Of a DNA stretch of 64,000 bases, positions 27,501-42,500 are shown piece by piece. Position 1 is the first letter of the stretch. Each line of letters starts with the position of its first letter. The notes beneath the pieces are model-generated. The model had not been told where the DNA came from. It was given only the letters and a program-made list of their open reading frames with translations, and searched no databases. The position numbers and the translations under genes were made by a program. The DNA comes from Fasciolopsis buskii. Lineage: Eukaryota > Platyhelminthes > Trematoda > Plagiorchiida > Fasciolidae. The DNA lies in assembly GCA_008360955.1 (NCBI GenBank), contig LUCM01000553.1:87826-151825 (forward strand), written 5' to 3'.

Positions 27501-30500
27501 ACCTGACGGAAAGGCGTGGAATTGACCGTCGGCCACAAACTCCTATGGTAACAATTTCATTATGAGAAGCCGGCAACCCAGCCCACTTAAACAACGGCCA
27601 TGTGAGATGTATGTCCAAATAGGAAAAATTCCAAAGACTACCAATTTCAGCAACTGACTTGTGGCCTCAGACATTTACCGTTAACCAGAGTAAAGCATTT
27701 GGCGATATCTAGGGTCTTCTAATTTTGAATATAAATTGAGGGTGATTTTCATGATGAACTTCAGCTTTATTAAATTCGTGATGAATCCGATAATTACTAA
27801 TCCTTGTTGCCGCGACTAGAACCGAGCTCAACAAGAAAAAAGCAGGCAAAAGTACATCATCCAATGTTGCTACTAAAGTAAACATAAAGGTTATGTTAAA
27901 AGTCTGCGCTAACTGCAGAAGCAGAACATTTCTTTCATCATATTTACTGACGAACTGACGAACCATAAGTCTCACTGAAAGATCTCAACAAATGATAGTT
28001 TGTTTCTCTTTCCCACAGTGCTTCCTGCTGGTAGAGGAGGTTCCGAGGGTTCAGGTCGGATCTATTGGCTTAGCCAAATCGTTCATTGTCGCCGCAGAAT
28101 CTCAATTGTAAAATCAGTAGCGTTTTCATGCGGATGTACCGATTGCTTTGATTACTATATCGTCCACTCTGTTCAACCAGGGTTGGACTAATTTCGCGGG
28201 CTTTTTGTGCGTATAAACTTTCAAGTTGTTTTGTTTGGCTTCAGTATAACAGTATGGCAAAATCTTGTTCTCAGCCCCAATGTTATCGATGTCATGTTAT
28301 CACCACTACTGACTGGTTTAACAAAGACAGTGAGCTTTGTATGGTGTCTTTTCATGCTCTTCTTTGGGCATCTTCAAGAATTTCAGATTCAAAGCCCTAA
28401 ACTCTGTCTTAGTTAGCCATAAACTCCGCGGATTATAGAAAGCAAATCAAGTGGTCTTTTTGTCGTGAAAATATTCTTTGCCTTCTATCTGGCCGCAAGA
28501 CAAGATATCCCTATCTGTATAGCAGTAATAAATCGCATCAGTTGAAGGTGTGGAGAACTTCTAAACAAATGACGGCAACCAGCGTCCCGGTAACGTTGTT
28601 GAGTCTGCCTTATATTCTGCATTCTATCCCGTCATATCAATTCAAATGGTAGCTAATTATGCACAGCTTTCTGTTTTGAATAGTACTTTACATTTCAATA
28701 AATGCAGATTCATTCTGGGTCCTAGATAAGATGTGTACTAGAATCCCGCTGATATGTGAACGCGGAAATATTCCAGTGACATCGAAAGAGTTAAGTGAAA
28801 AGACATGCCGCTTTGAAGTCTAGTCGGCCTAATGAGGTAAAGCAAAGCACATGTTAGGATGAATCATAATTCATGATAAAAAAGACTGTTACAGTTTAAG
28901 ACCTAAACACTACTTCACCACTCAGTTTTAGGAACATCCGGATCCAACACTAGAAGTGTTTGGTATTCAAAACAGTTACCTCAAATACTTGAAAGCGTAC
29001 AGGATTTTGGACAATGCCGTTACGTTCCATCTGCCTTTCGGTTTTTGTGATCTACTCTGTCCGTAGTCAGACGTCATCCAGTTGGCAACCGATTGATCGC
29101 ACATAGTCTAAAGCTGCTGTAACGTCCCGACCAGCCCACGTGATTGCATGTCGCCCAAATATTTACGGATTTCTTAGTGTGGACCAACACAAGTCGAGTC
29201 ACCTGAAGTGAACTTTGCAAATGCGGCATTCTCATCATATTATATTTTGTTGTATGCTTATTCGCCCCAGAGGCGTTGTTCGATATTTGGACGAATTAGA
29301 TACACTAGAGTACATAGCTTCCTCCTACTCCGTTCCGATGAAAGACCGATGTGCGTCTGTGGTTTTGCTGTCAACCCAAAAGTAACTGACTAATTTTCTA
29401 GTACATATTTCTGACTTCTTACTGCATTCCATATTTTTCGATCTGGACTGTCGTTTTGACTAGGTCATGGATGATGGGTGATTAATATGAGGTGGATCAC
29501 AAGAATCACTGCATACTGTGATTATTTTTCACACAACTGTGCCATATGCATTAAAAATCATAATCCCGAGTCCTCCTGGTTGTTTAGCTTAAGGCTGTTC
29601 TCGTTATCTTACCTCTGTATCCCATGGAATGGATAGCGAAAGCGTTAACACATTACTCTGCGATTTCTATGTAATTCAAATGTTATTAACTCGAAGACCA
29701 ACATACGAGTAGCAGCGACTGTTTGGTGTTAAGACGTACATTATTTGATAGTTAGTTGCCCTTTTCAATCTGGAATCGTCGGATATAATTTAGATTTATT
29801 TTTTCTCCTTATTAGTTAGGGATAAAATACCATCGGAGTGGCAGAGATATAAGTCATCTATCAACCAAAGCCGTCTGTCTGGAAGCTCACCAAAAAGAAA
29901 AGGAAGAATTTACCTCAGGTTAACATGTGGCTAGTCTCATTTATTTCAAAGTTTGGCTTAGTGAGAAATCCACTTATTCTTCCATTTATTCAAGCCAAAG
30001 GCCAGAATAGAGTATGAGTCTTAACTGGCGACCCAATTTTATTGTGCTACTGAATTGAGCTCACTGGTTAGTGCAGGAAAAAGACACCAGTAACCTGGGT
30101 AAAAAACGTTAGGCAGGTATGTCGTATGTTGTTATCAACATTAAACAAACTAGAGTGCGCAATTTCAGCAAGTTTTTCAAATGGTAAATAAATGTACTCT
30201 GATTGCTTCTATGTAACTGAACTCGCGTTCAAGGTGACAATTCCGAGCTTGTTGCCCTTTGGCATAACATATTTTTGTAATACTAGGTACTTGTTGCCAA
30301 TTAAACTATTTTTAGATAAGGCTTCCTTTTATATTTGGCAATGAACGCGGTAAAACTAAAGGTATTTGTCGTCCCGAGATAGTCATTAATACACAAGGCG
30401 GCGTTTCCACAGTCCCATACTCAGGCATCAACAAAACCTACGAAAACTATTGAAATGTGCAATTATCCTCATAGAATGGAGCAAATACTCGAACGTATCA

Positions 30501-33500
30501 AGTAAAACGTTTTTATTGCTTGAAGCTATGTTGAAAAAGTGACCAATTTTTGCGTAGGATATCATCCGACGTGGCTCACAGCAAATGCACGTGGATTGCT
30601 CTTTAAAGTAGGTTGGTTGTACACATTTTAATGATTATATCAATCTAAGTGGGTCATAGGTACATCTTTTGGTTTACAGTAAACGCTCCGTTAATTTTCG
30701 AACATAGAATTAAAATGACTTATTGGACATCATAAAGTTCAGGCTAATAGTGGAAATCGTCCTGACAACACTTCACTGATTGGAGAGCTGCTGTTTCTTT
30801 CACCTACCGCTGAAAGTCAGTTTAATTCCGATTTGTAATGTGGACGTTGACTACATAATTGACAAGCAGAATTTCCATTCTTCATAACATGCGAGTTCTA
30901 GTGTTTTTGCTCTAGTTAATAAATTTTCTCTTTAAAAGTGTTACTTTTTTATTGCTAACGAACTGAGATAATGGGTCACGTGTCACATCCACTGGTCAAC
31001 TGAAGCTCGCGACTATTGATAAGGAATTTCACAAACGGTTGGTCAGAATAGGCACCCTTGCAGGTATGTTATACTTCGACCGACGAGTAACGCAATCAGT
31101 TCATTTTTTATGAATAAAACTCCAACTGAATAGGGCTTGCGAACCAAGCCATGACTATTGGTTTTATTCTGTCACAATCTCGCAACAGGGTCTACGTGGT
31201 TTCTGCGTGACGCACGATCCAAAAGCGGCGATCATTTTTCGCAACATATTACACCACACGGTTGCCTTTATTACGAAATTATCTGCATTTGGTTTTGTGA
31301 CATCACTAGCAAAAACGGTTATTTCCCTGATTAGCCGTGAAATACAAAAAAGTATTTGTACGTTTAGGCCACATTTTGTGGCAGCCTTTTAACAGAATTC
31401 ATTGTAACAAGCTGGAGGTGCAAGATAAGAACTATTTCGGTAATACTAAAATTAATAGCAACTGTTTTATTTTCCTAACTCATCATGTGACATTATACGG
31501 TAATTCACAATGGGTATCCCGTTAAACTAGGGATCGTCCAGGAGAATCCGTTTCGGTAATAATTTAACTGCAGTACGTGCGCTGAAAAAGACAACGAGTC
31601 TACATGTCGTAATGTGCAGCATTGTCCCCGTTAAATCATACCATTTTGTTTTATAGCATAATGTTTAGTAGGAGTTAAATTTGCCGGGAAATTTGTGATT
31701 AAATGCGTAACAGCAGCTGGAAATGACCGGGTATTTCGATTTTTAAATTACGTTAGATTTGTGAAAAACTGATGATACTGCTACCCAATACAGGATAATG
31801 AAGATTCTCATGAAATGTTACATTCGTAAGATTCAAGTTCCACATTGGAGTAACGCTGATTGCAGACAAATTTTGCAAATCTACGCAGTGCATTGGGAAA
31901 GGTTTTAAAGCAGCAACACAGGGTTGTTGATGGGAAGCATAATTTTGCGGATATTTTGATCACCCTGGGTAACTATTCTCAGATTATTTTTCACAGCCAA
32001 ACGATTCTGGGTTAGGGGCCGACGGGTGTTTCAGTGTCGTGTTCCTTTTCGTGAGCTTATCTCTTTGGTTGTGTCTGAAGAATCATTGTTCGTTATGTCC
32101 TTGGGAGAAATCGGGCGTCAGCTGGACCTGGTTGGTTCTCGTGTCACCTGTCTTGGACCCAAGTGAGGTCAAAATCAGCTTACGATCAGGTGGGTGCTTG
32201 ACTGGCCTTGATGTTAGCGCAGTCCATGCAGCCAATATCGCTTCCTCTAACCACACCATATGAACAGTGAATCTGCAGGCGCACACGAAGGGATAAGCAC
32301 TCACACAGATACACAATACTGAAACATCCGTTGACTTTTAATCCAGCCATTTGACTGTGAATAATACCCTAAGAAAAGTTGCCTAAGGTGTTTGAAACGT
32401 CGGCAAAATTATACCGTCAACTTAACACATCACATAGCGCGTCTATTTTCCGATGCACTACGATCTCATTCCAGACGCGATACACTCAACCATATCTATT
32501 GCAAATTTTCATGCCTTTTTATCAATAATTACTGCATTGTTTCTGAGTTTTGTAATGGCCGTGCATGTACACACTCAAGGCTAAGCATTCGTCAACATGG
32601 AAGCGCACGTAATAGATCGAAATATCAGAATTAGAAGGCCAGGTAGAACAACGGTGGAACTTCGAAGTTGCGGGACAAGTGAAGGGGTGGGTGTATCGTA
32701 CCAAAATGGTCGGCCGTAGTCTCGTCCAGAATACGTACATTAAGTAAATAAGTGGTTTACCAAGGGGTCAATTTTCCTTGATTGGCTCCAAATTGGACAA
32801 CATTAGTCAGACGTTTGTTCCCGAGACTAAATACGAGAGTTCTGTAACAATTCTCAATATGGAGGAACCCGATCTCCAGATCTTTCACATGCCATCTCAC
32901 TAGGGAATATTTTCTCTCTTCATTGGGGACTGTTTAGCAAACGGAAGGGTACAGAATGAAATTAAACAACAGACCCAACATAAAAGTTGGTACTCTGTTT
33001 CGAAATAGCTTGACCGCTGACTTTGGTGTTTAGATCCTACATATTTGTCACTAGTAGAGGTGATGACCACATTGTCCCAAGACCGGCATTCGAGGAGTCA
33101 GGGAGAAAAACATGAGGTACAAAGAGAAAAAAGATTCCACATCACTGAAACCTGAAATTCATAGGCATTTTCAATATCCATATTTTTTATTCCGACAGAC
33201 TATCAGGAATTCGAAGGTGAACGGATAATAAAATTATGACGAAACATAATATTGATTGGTATTTTTAATAATAAATTAGAAAGTAGAGTCTACGTGATGC
33301 GTTTTTTAGTTGAAGATGAATTAATAAGAGTGAAACGAACATTTCTACAGGACAGTACCCTGAGTATTCCGTCAACAAAAGTAGAAAAGTAGACGGAAAT
33401 AAACCCAGCCTTCAAGCCGTTAATAAGAAAGCCGTGCCTTTTGGAGGAGAAATCACATCAGACAAACTAAGCGGACGACTTCAAGCGGCAATTAGAAATA

Positions 33501-36500
33501 CATATTTGGCTGCTGAATTACGTATTCTGTTTAAATCTTGACCAGTCATCCTTTTTACTGGTGAAAGGCATACTGCATACGGAATTAAATTCTTACTGTG
33601 AGTACCAGTTCATTTGCACCTATTGCAAGTCGAACTAGAAGAAAATTGCCAGAACGCAGGGAGAAACATTCGAGCTGGTTGAACGAAGGAGCGACACAGA
33701 ATAGGCAAATGGCCATCATCCTGCAGTTCACAGAATCGGATCACCAGATCAACACAAGTGACGCTTTTTGGCCCATCCACCTCGCTAGGGGAAGACCGGC
33801 GAAGAATGACAATAAAAACAAATCCTGTTGACGGCCAGAACAATCGAGATCCACCTGAATAGTCCCCTTCTATGGAGCCAGGAACAACATGCAAGATTCC
33901 TCAATCTACCCTGGCTATCGGTGCAAGATAGAGTTGCGTAATCAATGACCCAGTGTAACTTTTATCTATCAGAACACCAAATGAACATTATTCATGTCGA
34001 TAAATAATTTAGAACAGTGATTATTTGCTATTACGTTTGTTTGTCGATCATCCTATCTCAGTACCTATGAAACCTGGTGTACTTAGCTAGTTGTGAAGCA
34101 CTGGAAAGAAAGTTGCTTGACAATATGTTTTCCAATGTCTCTATCAGGGTTTTTCAAGTTTCTGAATTACGAAGTATTGCCGCTAAATGTAAATTCTTTA
34201 AATCTAGATGGATTGTGATTTATTCTGCATCGTAAGGGCAAATACAGCTATTTATTTCTCGAGCTATCTTTGCTCCAGTGCACGCCTTTTGTACTGTTCA
34301 CACAAATCTGGGTCGAAGACGTTTTTCAATGAGAGCGAACGTGGGTTTTTAGATTGTTGTTTTGAGGACAATTTAAAGCACAGAGCCGAAGGTGTCGCGG
34401 AAATAAGCTTGTTAAGGTTTCCATTTATGATCTCCTAGTGGGAAAAATGACTATCTAACAACTTAAGCTGCATGCGGCAGCTTATCCTGAAATTAGCACA
34501 GGTTAGCTGACTAGAACTGGACATTGCGAGAATACCCAAACAAATAGAGCATTCATCAAAATTCAGTTAATTTATTGTGGAAATCATGATTTAGACACGA
34601 TTAGCTTTAAGTTAAGAGGTCCTACAGCCTGTGGAAGTTATATAATTTGGTTTAATTCAACTCATTTGTTTTATTTAAGTTATTTTACGTTTCGGGTTGA
34701 TTAGAATTGTTCTTATTATTTGGATATTCGATTGTTTTGTAATTTAGACGAAGCGTTTTACATTTGTAATTATTCGGCCATGACGCAGTTCGTTAGTGAG
34801 CGATGTATTTTGATCACGATAGATCATCCTGAAAGGAGAGTTCCACACCAAAATCCCACGTGTTCTTAAAGCAAACGTAGACAAAGACTCCAAGTGGTGA
34901 AGTTGCTTTATAAACACTAGTCATGCCTGATCGACGAAAATATTTCCGGCGAATTACCACGTAACTGTTAAATTAACTTATCACCCATTCACTTCCCCAA
35001 ATACTCAAATAGGATTCAAATGAGAACCCAGTAAAGGAGCCCACCGATTTGAGAAGGGCCAAACAGCACAGTACCAGGTAGGCCTACCTGACCAGTGACT
35101 TTTCGAGTCCATGAGAGTTTCCTTCCCTTTTTAATCGATCTCTAACAAATCCCCTAACACTGGGATCCAAATTCCATCGATGTCGGGACGGGAGCAGCAG
35201 GGGCGACAAGTGGAAATTGACCGCCAATAAAAATAATCAAATCAGTAAAATTCGGACTGAAATATCGTGCGTTTGACGTTTACTCAGCTTCAATCACCAT
35301 TTTCTAAATGTACCACAAGCAGTTTAGGGAATATAAAGTGCATGAGCTAGCCGAGGCCAAATTTTTCATTTCAACTGTGGTTGTGTGCACCGTCTTCAAA
35401 AATCTCTGGATATTTGAATCTTTTTGAGAGCTTTTGGTTTTTTATTCAAAAGTAATGACTTGTTTTACTCACAGTCTACACTATTTTTCACAGTATACTG
35501 GATTTATGACAGCTTTATAATTCCAATTTTCTTTACCACTTTCGGCGATGGTTAAGAAAATGTCCTCCTTTCAGGAACGCCATCAAGTGTCCACATGCTC
35601 CCAGAGTAAAGACTACTGCAGTGAGCCTTAAAGAGGGCATACGCAGATGTACCATGAAAAAAACGGATCACGTTCTAGATCTACGCGAACGAGATTTGAA
35701 TAAGTCAGTGGCTAGCATTTCCAAATAGCTTTGACGTGATTATGATATAAACGCCCTTAAGGACACGAAGATATCTGAAACTATTAGATTTGATGTGGAT
35801 GCCTATTTCCGTTTGTCACCTGATTTGCCTTTCCACCTAGTTGTGTTTTTGGCAACTGTGAGTAATATTCCAGAATAATTTATTCATTTAAATGCACAAC
35901 TCAACCGGAAAGTATTCCTGTGTCGTCGGGACGATCATTTGAACATGTCATCAGTTTCTCGCTTTTTGTATTTTAAAAATAGAGCACAGAAGCTCTCAAG
36001 TTTTTGTTTTTGGTGCAGATATGTGAATGAGTGAACATTGTTTACTCTCTTATATTTCTAGGGAAAGAATGTCTCCTCTGAACACAACTGCGGTATTAGC
36101 AGATTCTGTTTAGCATTAATCTGTTTTCGTGAATTGCTTTTCTCACTGCTTTTATCGTCTCAACACATCACAGAGCCTCTGAGTTAGCATTGTGCGGACT
36201 GCTCACTTCAGCAAGGCGTTGGTATTCTGCGCACAGTATACTCAGGCTGAAAATGTGAATTGCAGTTGTAAAAAGGTTTGAGGTGAAATAAAACCTTTCG
36301 GGAACATCATGCCTTAACTCTCACTCTTCCGCCAAAGAATGCGCAATAAACAAAGAAGCAAGTTTGTCCACAGCCTGCTGAGAATTCAGTAACTGAGGTC
36401 GCATGCATCAAGATGTTCCGTTGAGCTCAGTATCATTCATCCAGTTGTCACTTTCGACGATGGGCATTATTATATGGCTCGCCTACATGCAGCTTCAGAG

Positions 36501-39500
36501 TGAAGGCTCGCTATCATCATTAATTAGAATCTTTTACAAACATTTTGTCTCCCAATGTCAGGTATCTTCGTTTATCTTACGCTGACCCTCCTGAGAATGG
36601 CATCTAGTGCATCCTCTTTGAGGTGAGTTTAAAAGTAGCCTCCGTTTACTAATTCAGAGATAATCACGAGATTGGCAAACCCTCTTTATTATAATGAGTG
36701 CATGAATGTTTGCTTCACTATCACAGCTGCTAGAACTGTTTTTAATCCTCTTTTTATAATTAAATTCATTTGTAGTTCCATTTACAGCGGGTCATTAGGT
36801 GAAGTCTTCTACTTTCACCAGTTGCAAAACATTTTTACCTGTCATTGAGACTGATCATAATTCATTTCGGCATTTTCCGTAGAAAAGGATGGTTCACTTC
36901 ATATTTTGCTTGCAGTAGATCGATCTGAAATCACCTGGCTCACTGACACACCTGCTCTGTTCAGGCCTTATGTCGTTCGCCACTTCAAATGTCACAGTTG
37001 TAGTTACTGGTCTTCTCTCAAACTAACCATGACAGTACACGATTGCATACACACTTGTTCTCACGCCTTCACTGTGGACGCAAAAATTCAACAAGTACTC
37101 ATTATCCTAACCAACAAACGTGGACTGAACTGCCAAGGTCATATCGCTAGCGTAAGCGATTTGAATATTAACTACCGCAAGTGGCTATTACACTCCTCTG
37201 ACACCCCACCGTGGGATGCGGAACAGAACAATTTACGGTTGTCAACATTTTATCTCAACCAGTTCACCTCCCCACATATACCCGTTCGAACTGGGGGCTG
37301 GGCTCAACCTCTCAACATTACCTTCAATTTTGCCGCCCTCTCTACTCAGGTAATTTCATTTATCCTCCAAACCATTATGTTATCACATCGTCCACTAAAA
37401 TTACTGACCACAACCCTCAAATCTCCTCAAAACAATTATTTTGTCGTTACAATTTACCCAACTGTAGCGATTTCCAAGAGTTCTTACTTTCCCATCGTTG
37501 GAATGGTTGCTGCCTTATTGCAGACGTTTCCACATCCGTTTCCTACTTCAAAGCATGAATCTTTTCATCCCAAGCTTTTCCATACCAGGCGAACGCGGGC
37601 CTTCCGAGTGGTTTAGTCACATATACAATCGGGCTACATACGTGATGCTATATCCGTTGCAAAGCGGAGCGTTTACTTCCGTCCACCAACGGGAGCCAGA
37701 AACTTTGATCCTTTGCTAAAGCAGTCTCTCGAAGTTTCCACCCTTCCGATTTTCCTCTCATCTGCAATTCCTTTGGTGGTTTTTTATGTAAATGACATGA
37801 GAAAACTAGGATTTTGGTTGTTATTGTGCCTCCAGTTCCAATTCATTCAATTATCTCACACCATCTTTTTCACTCACTACTACTCTTTTCCTACCTACCA
37901 TTACCACTAAAAAGAACTAACAAGCACTGGGTTCTCTAAACATTTGCAAAAACTCAGCATTACACTCATTGTCCCTAAAATGTGTTCCTGAGTTGTCTCC
38001 TCTTTTACGTCGTTTCTTTTTTTCTTTTTACTGAACGTTCCATCTTTCCAATCTCCTGAAAACAGGGCCTGATTTTTCGTTCCAAAGGGCGGTGATCCCT
38101 CTGATTTCGGCAGTATTTAAAGCTACCAACTGTTACCAAATGCGTTCATTTATCGAGCGCAAAAACTGCAGGACGACCGCCAGAATAGGTCCCGATCTCC
38201 TCGTCCAGTCGGCTAACTACTAACTCTTGCCTCCATCTCCTGATCGGGTTCACTCGACATCAACGGTGAAACGCGCCTGGTGTCGCTAGACATTTCTAGG
38301 GTTTTTGACCGAGTTTGAGAAGACCTTAAGGGTAAAATGCCCAGTTCTGCATCTCATATCGTAAATATCAAGTTTTCTCTCTAAATCAACCATCTCTGGT
38401 GGGATTGATACGGTTCTACTCGGGCCACTTCCTGTGAATATTCGTGTTCCCCAGGTTTGATTGGTTGCGCTCACCCTCTTTATTCATTGCAATAATGAGC
38501 TTCTGTCCACTGCCTCGAACTTGATTCATTTTTTGTCGATGACGACATTATCCATCAACATCCATATTACTGAACTTGTCACCATGAGAAAACCGACATC
38601 AGTCGTGACCTCTCTGTCGCCAGTGCCTCTCTAAACCATGATTCTCAACATGTCTCTTTCTAAGGCTCAAGCGATCATGTCATATTCCATGCTTTCAAAA
38701 CCTTTTCTTTTAAACTGCCCTATAATGCTTTGCTTTCTCCTCACTTTGGTTTTTTGTCTTGTCCATTATGGGTTCCACAGACTCTGCTTCTCTTCTTGGA
38801 TTACCCATCAATTCACCATTATGACGGCCCTCCTCCATATCTGAGCTTGCTTCTCGCGCTTAGCGCAAAATTGGTTATCTTTTCCCCGCCAGAGATTTCT
38901 TTAATCTAGCTCATCTTTCTGTAACGTACAAAGCTCGAATCCGCCCCGCACTTGAATATTGCAGTGTTCTATGCGGTGCCACTTCGTTTACTTCGATTTG
39001 TTTCCCGGCCAGGTTCAAAGAAAGTTCATCCGGCTGATCAGTGACCGTTCATTACCATCCACTTTGCAGTCACGGGCCCATCGTTGAACAGTTTCTTGGT
39101 TATTTCTTTTCTATCGTTATTATTTCGGTTTTTGTTCCTCGGGACTTTCCTCAGTAGTTCCTCTTTCTGTAACCTCGCTGTACTCGCATATAAGCAACTA
39201 GTCACCCATATCAGGTTTCCTTGGTTGGAAGTCCCACTTTTATTCTTTTTTCCCTGAATGTCTTAAATGTGGAACACTGTCAAACCTTCTGTATTCCAAC
39301 TCACTTACAACCTTCGACTTTTCAAGAACAAAATCAGTAAACTGATTTATTATTTGAACTTGCTCTCAATTGACCCGATTACAGTAAGCCTTCTAACCGT
39401 AGGATTATCCCATATGCTTCAAGTATACCAAAAGATTTTTTCAGAGTGACCCAGACTTGATAGAAAAGGGTTGGTGGACAAGATCCCTGAGAGGAGTCTC

Positions 39501-42500
39501 ATGGCAACCGTCGTTTGTTTGACTCTAAAAGATGAATCACCGCTGGTGATTCAGCGTGACTTAAACAACATATGCAAGTAAGGGTAGTCGAATCTTGTTG
39601 ACAGTCACCGCGTAATGATAGCACCTTAACTACTGATGCTCGTCGGATAGCACGGGTTGCAGCTGAAGGTCCTGCGGTTTTCGCTTAATTTACTTGAAGG
39701 CGAATAACTGATGTGTAGCTCTTAACGGAAAGGCTTTCCAAGTGGAAAACTAGCACCAACTGCTGACACATTTAATGTATTCAATAAATATAAATCTTTG
39801 GAGTTGGTCGGAAAGATTGTTTATTTTGTTCATTAGTTCTTCATCCTCATTTGAATGTCTCAATTTGCCTGGGTTTGATATCTCAGGTTTTAATGAGGCT
39901 ACTCATCTTAACTATCTTTTGAATTGCTAGCAGATGATCGCGTGACTAAAGGGGCTGTTCCCTGGCTTCTTGTAGCAGCACTTATGTGAACGCTCATAGA
40001 CGAAATCACACTTCCAAGCGCCTTCTGTCTGTCTGGGGTTGCTTAATATTCATCCAGAACCAATACTGAGCGGCAAACCAAATATGCAGTAATGTTTTTA
40101 TAAGGGCGACTGTGAAAGGGTCGTTTTGAAGGCCCTCAATTTTCATCCTTTGCCAATGAGACCTTGAATCGGTCGTCGATGCTCAGCGGACTTCTAGAAC
40201 GTGCTGTCTTGTGAGTCACGTAGGTTATTAAAATTCATCTTTCACTCTGGGAAATCTCGCACTATTGAGAAACCTTGGAACATCACGAATAATGGATCGT
40301 ATTAGTGAAGAATAATGAAGTGCTGAAATAAATTAGAAGGACGCCGATGTGTTATTGCAGTCCTTTTCCTCATTAAATCTAAAGACACTGTCTGTAACAT
40401 AATAATCCACAGCAGATGAATTGCCTGTGACAACTGTGATTCCTCGCCTGAAATGTATGTCGGGCCTTTGATACCAAGAAATAGAACTCCGTGAATCGGA
40501 AGAAATAATGCGAGTTCCCATTGTTTTTTTTTAACTAGTGCACTCAGGTAAAACTAGTAATAAGGGCCAATGGTCACTTGTGGGCGGAATATGACGGGTA
40601 GCCTGAATCATGTAGAGACGATTTTGAATATTCTTCAACCTTAACGCTGAAGTTGACTCACCTTATTTAGCGTGAATGTTTTTTTAGATTGTCCGGAAGT
40701 GCTGGTATACTGTGACAAGCCTAAATAAGAGTAACCATATGCAACTTCCATGTCCACTTTCACAGTGGTTAAGGTTACATAGGATGCGAAAATGGTAAGA
40801 ATTTGTGCTCACCTTGCTCGCTTAGAGAAAATGCAACGGGAACTAAAATGACTATGTCAGCATAGCTAAGCAAACGGTAATGGATCTAGGTGTCTTCAGT
40901 TTTTTGGAGCTTGCTTACTTGTCACGAGAACCCATCACAACCAACAAATAGTTAGCTAATTGACGCCCAGATAACGGACACCAAAAACGTTATCATTCCC
41001 CAGACTACAGTGTTTTATTAGTCCTGCCATGTGGTTTCAACTTGGAGCTTCTTATCAGTTCAACACTACGAATTTGTGACTTGTATTTTGTACATTGTAT
41101 CATGTTAACAGTGTAACATTATTCGTAATCCAGATCCCTCTCAACTTGTTAATTTTTGTTTATTCACCTAAAGTCCCATATTTTGCATATGCCAACTACA
41201 AAGGTCTGCCACGGCAGCTGACAAGCGGCCAATTTGAGCATTCGACAGTTACCCTAAAGTGTGGATTCTTATAGTTACCTTCAGACGCCAGCGCGGTTTG
41301 CTAAACTCCTAAACGTATTTCCACAAATCAGGCAATGTCTTGGCCTATAGCAGCATGAAGAATAACTCATATTGAAGGCTCTCTTGCATTGCAGTGTATA
41401 GTTCACCCTGTTGTTAATTTGTCGTGCAAACAACCGAAATCATAAGTTTACCTGCCAAGCAAATGATGGAGCAAAAGCCCACCTTTAGCAATTCCAGTTG
41501 ATCATGATTGACGAGATCCTCTTCGGCCGCTGTTTTAAGGGTTCGCTCAACTTCCGCCAGTAGAACTGCTTGAACTGATGTGATATTCTCTGCTAATTCG
41601 GTCACGTTCAAACGTCCCAACTGCTCAACCACTGGAATGTTGAGAGTCTTCAAGTAAAATTGATCTTCATTCCAGAATTGCTGTATTGTGAGGAAAGCCT
41701 GATGGACATCCCTCACGGATGTGTGCCACCATTCCTTAAGATTTCGATGGTTGATTACAGAGGCATCATTCTCGCCAAATAATACTGTGAGCAACTTGTG
41801 AACATTTGAAGCCATCGGAACCGGATTTTGCAGGAGAATCTTTATGCGCTTCACATCGGAAAGTTCTGTCCCGTGCAACTGGTAAATGACAGAAATAGCA
41901 GGTTTGCCCAGAGTTCAATTTCAATCAGAGAGGAAAGTGGTAAACATTCCATTAGTCAGCAAATTCATCATTAGCTTTCTATTCTTTTGATAAAGCGATG
42001 GTTACGAAGTGTCAATTTTTACCAGAAGTTTCAGCAATTTGTCTTTCTAAAATATTGTGAAAAAAACAAAATGCAAGGATAAAATGTCTGTTTGGATATT
42101 TTGCTCACACGTTCACAAGAAAGTATTCTGCGGAAGCCATTTTGATACTGCCCTGGGAATGGTCAACTCGAGTCCCTTTCCATAATACAAAGTCAAATCC
42201 ATGGGACCTGGTGCATGAATTGCTTGTTTGCGTATACGACCATAGTGTTTAGAACTGAAATTCTCAGTATTCCTTAATAATGTCTATTAATGCAGAATGC
42301 TAAAAATACTTGCAAACTATGTTCGTTTAGCCCATGTATTTTTTTCAATAGCTTGAAAAGAACGAAAACATCGGTATTTCCCTTCACACAACTTCCACAG
42401 ATTCAGCAAATTACGGGGGCGGGGAATTCCAGTCTGTGTAACTACCTATGTTTTTGCATGGCTGCATCTTAACGGGATCTAGCTGGTTTGACTTGCTGAT

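Noticed and set aside
36906..37616. 236-codon plus-strand open frame as a host gene
   Set aside because: Its sequence matches the endonuclease/linker part of a non-LTR retrotransposon and continues in shifted frames; annotated as a LINE relic.
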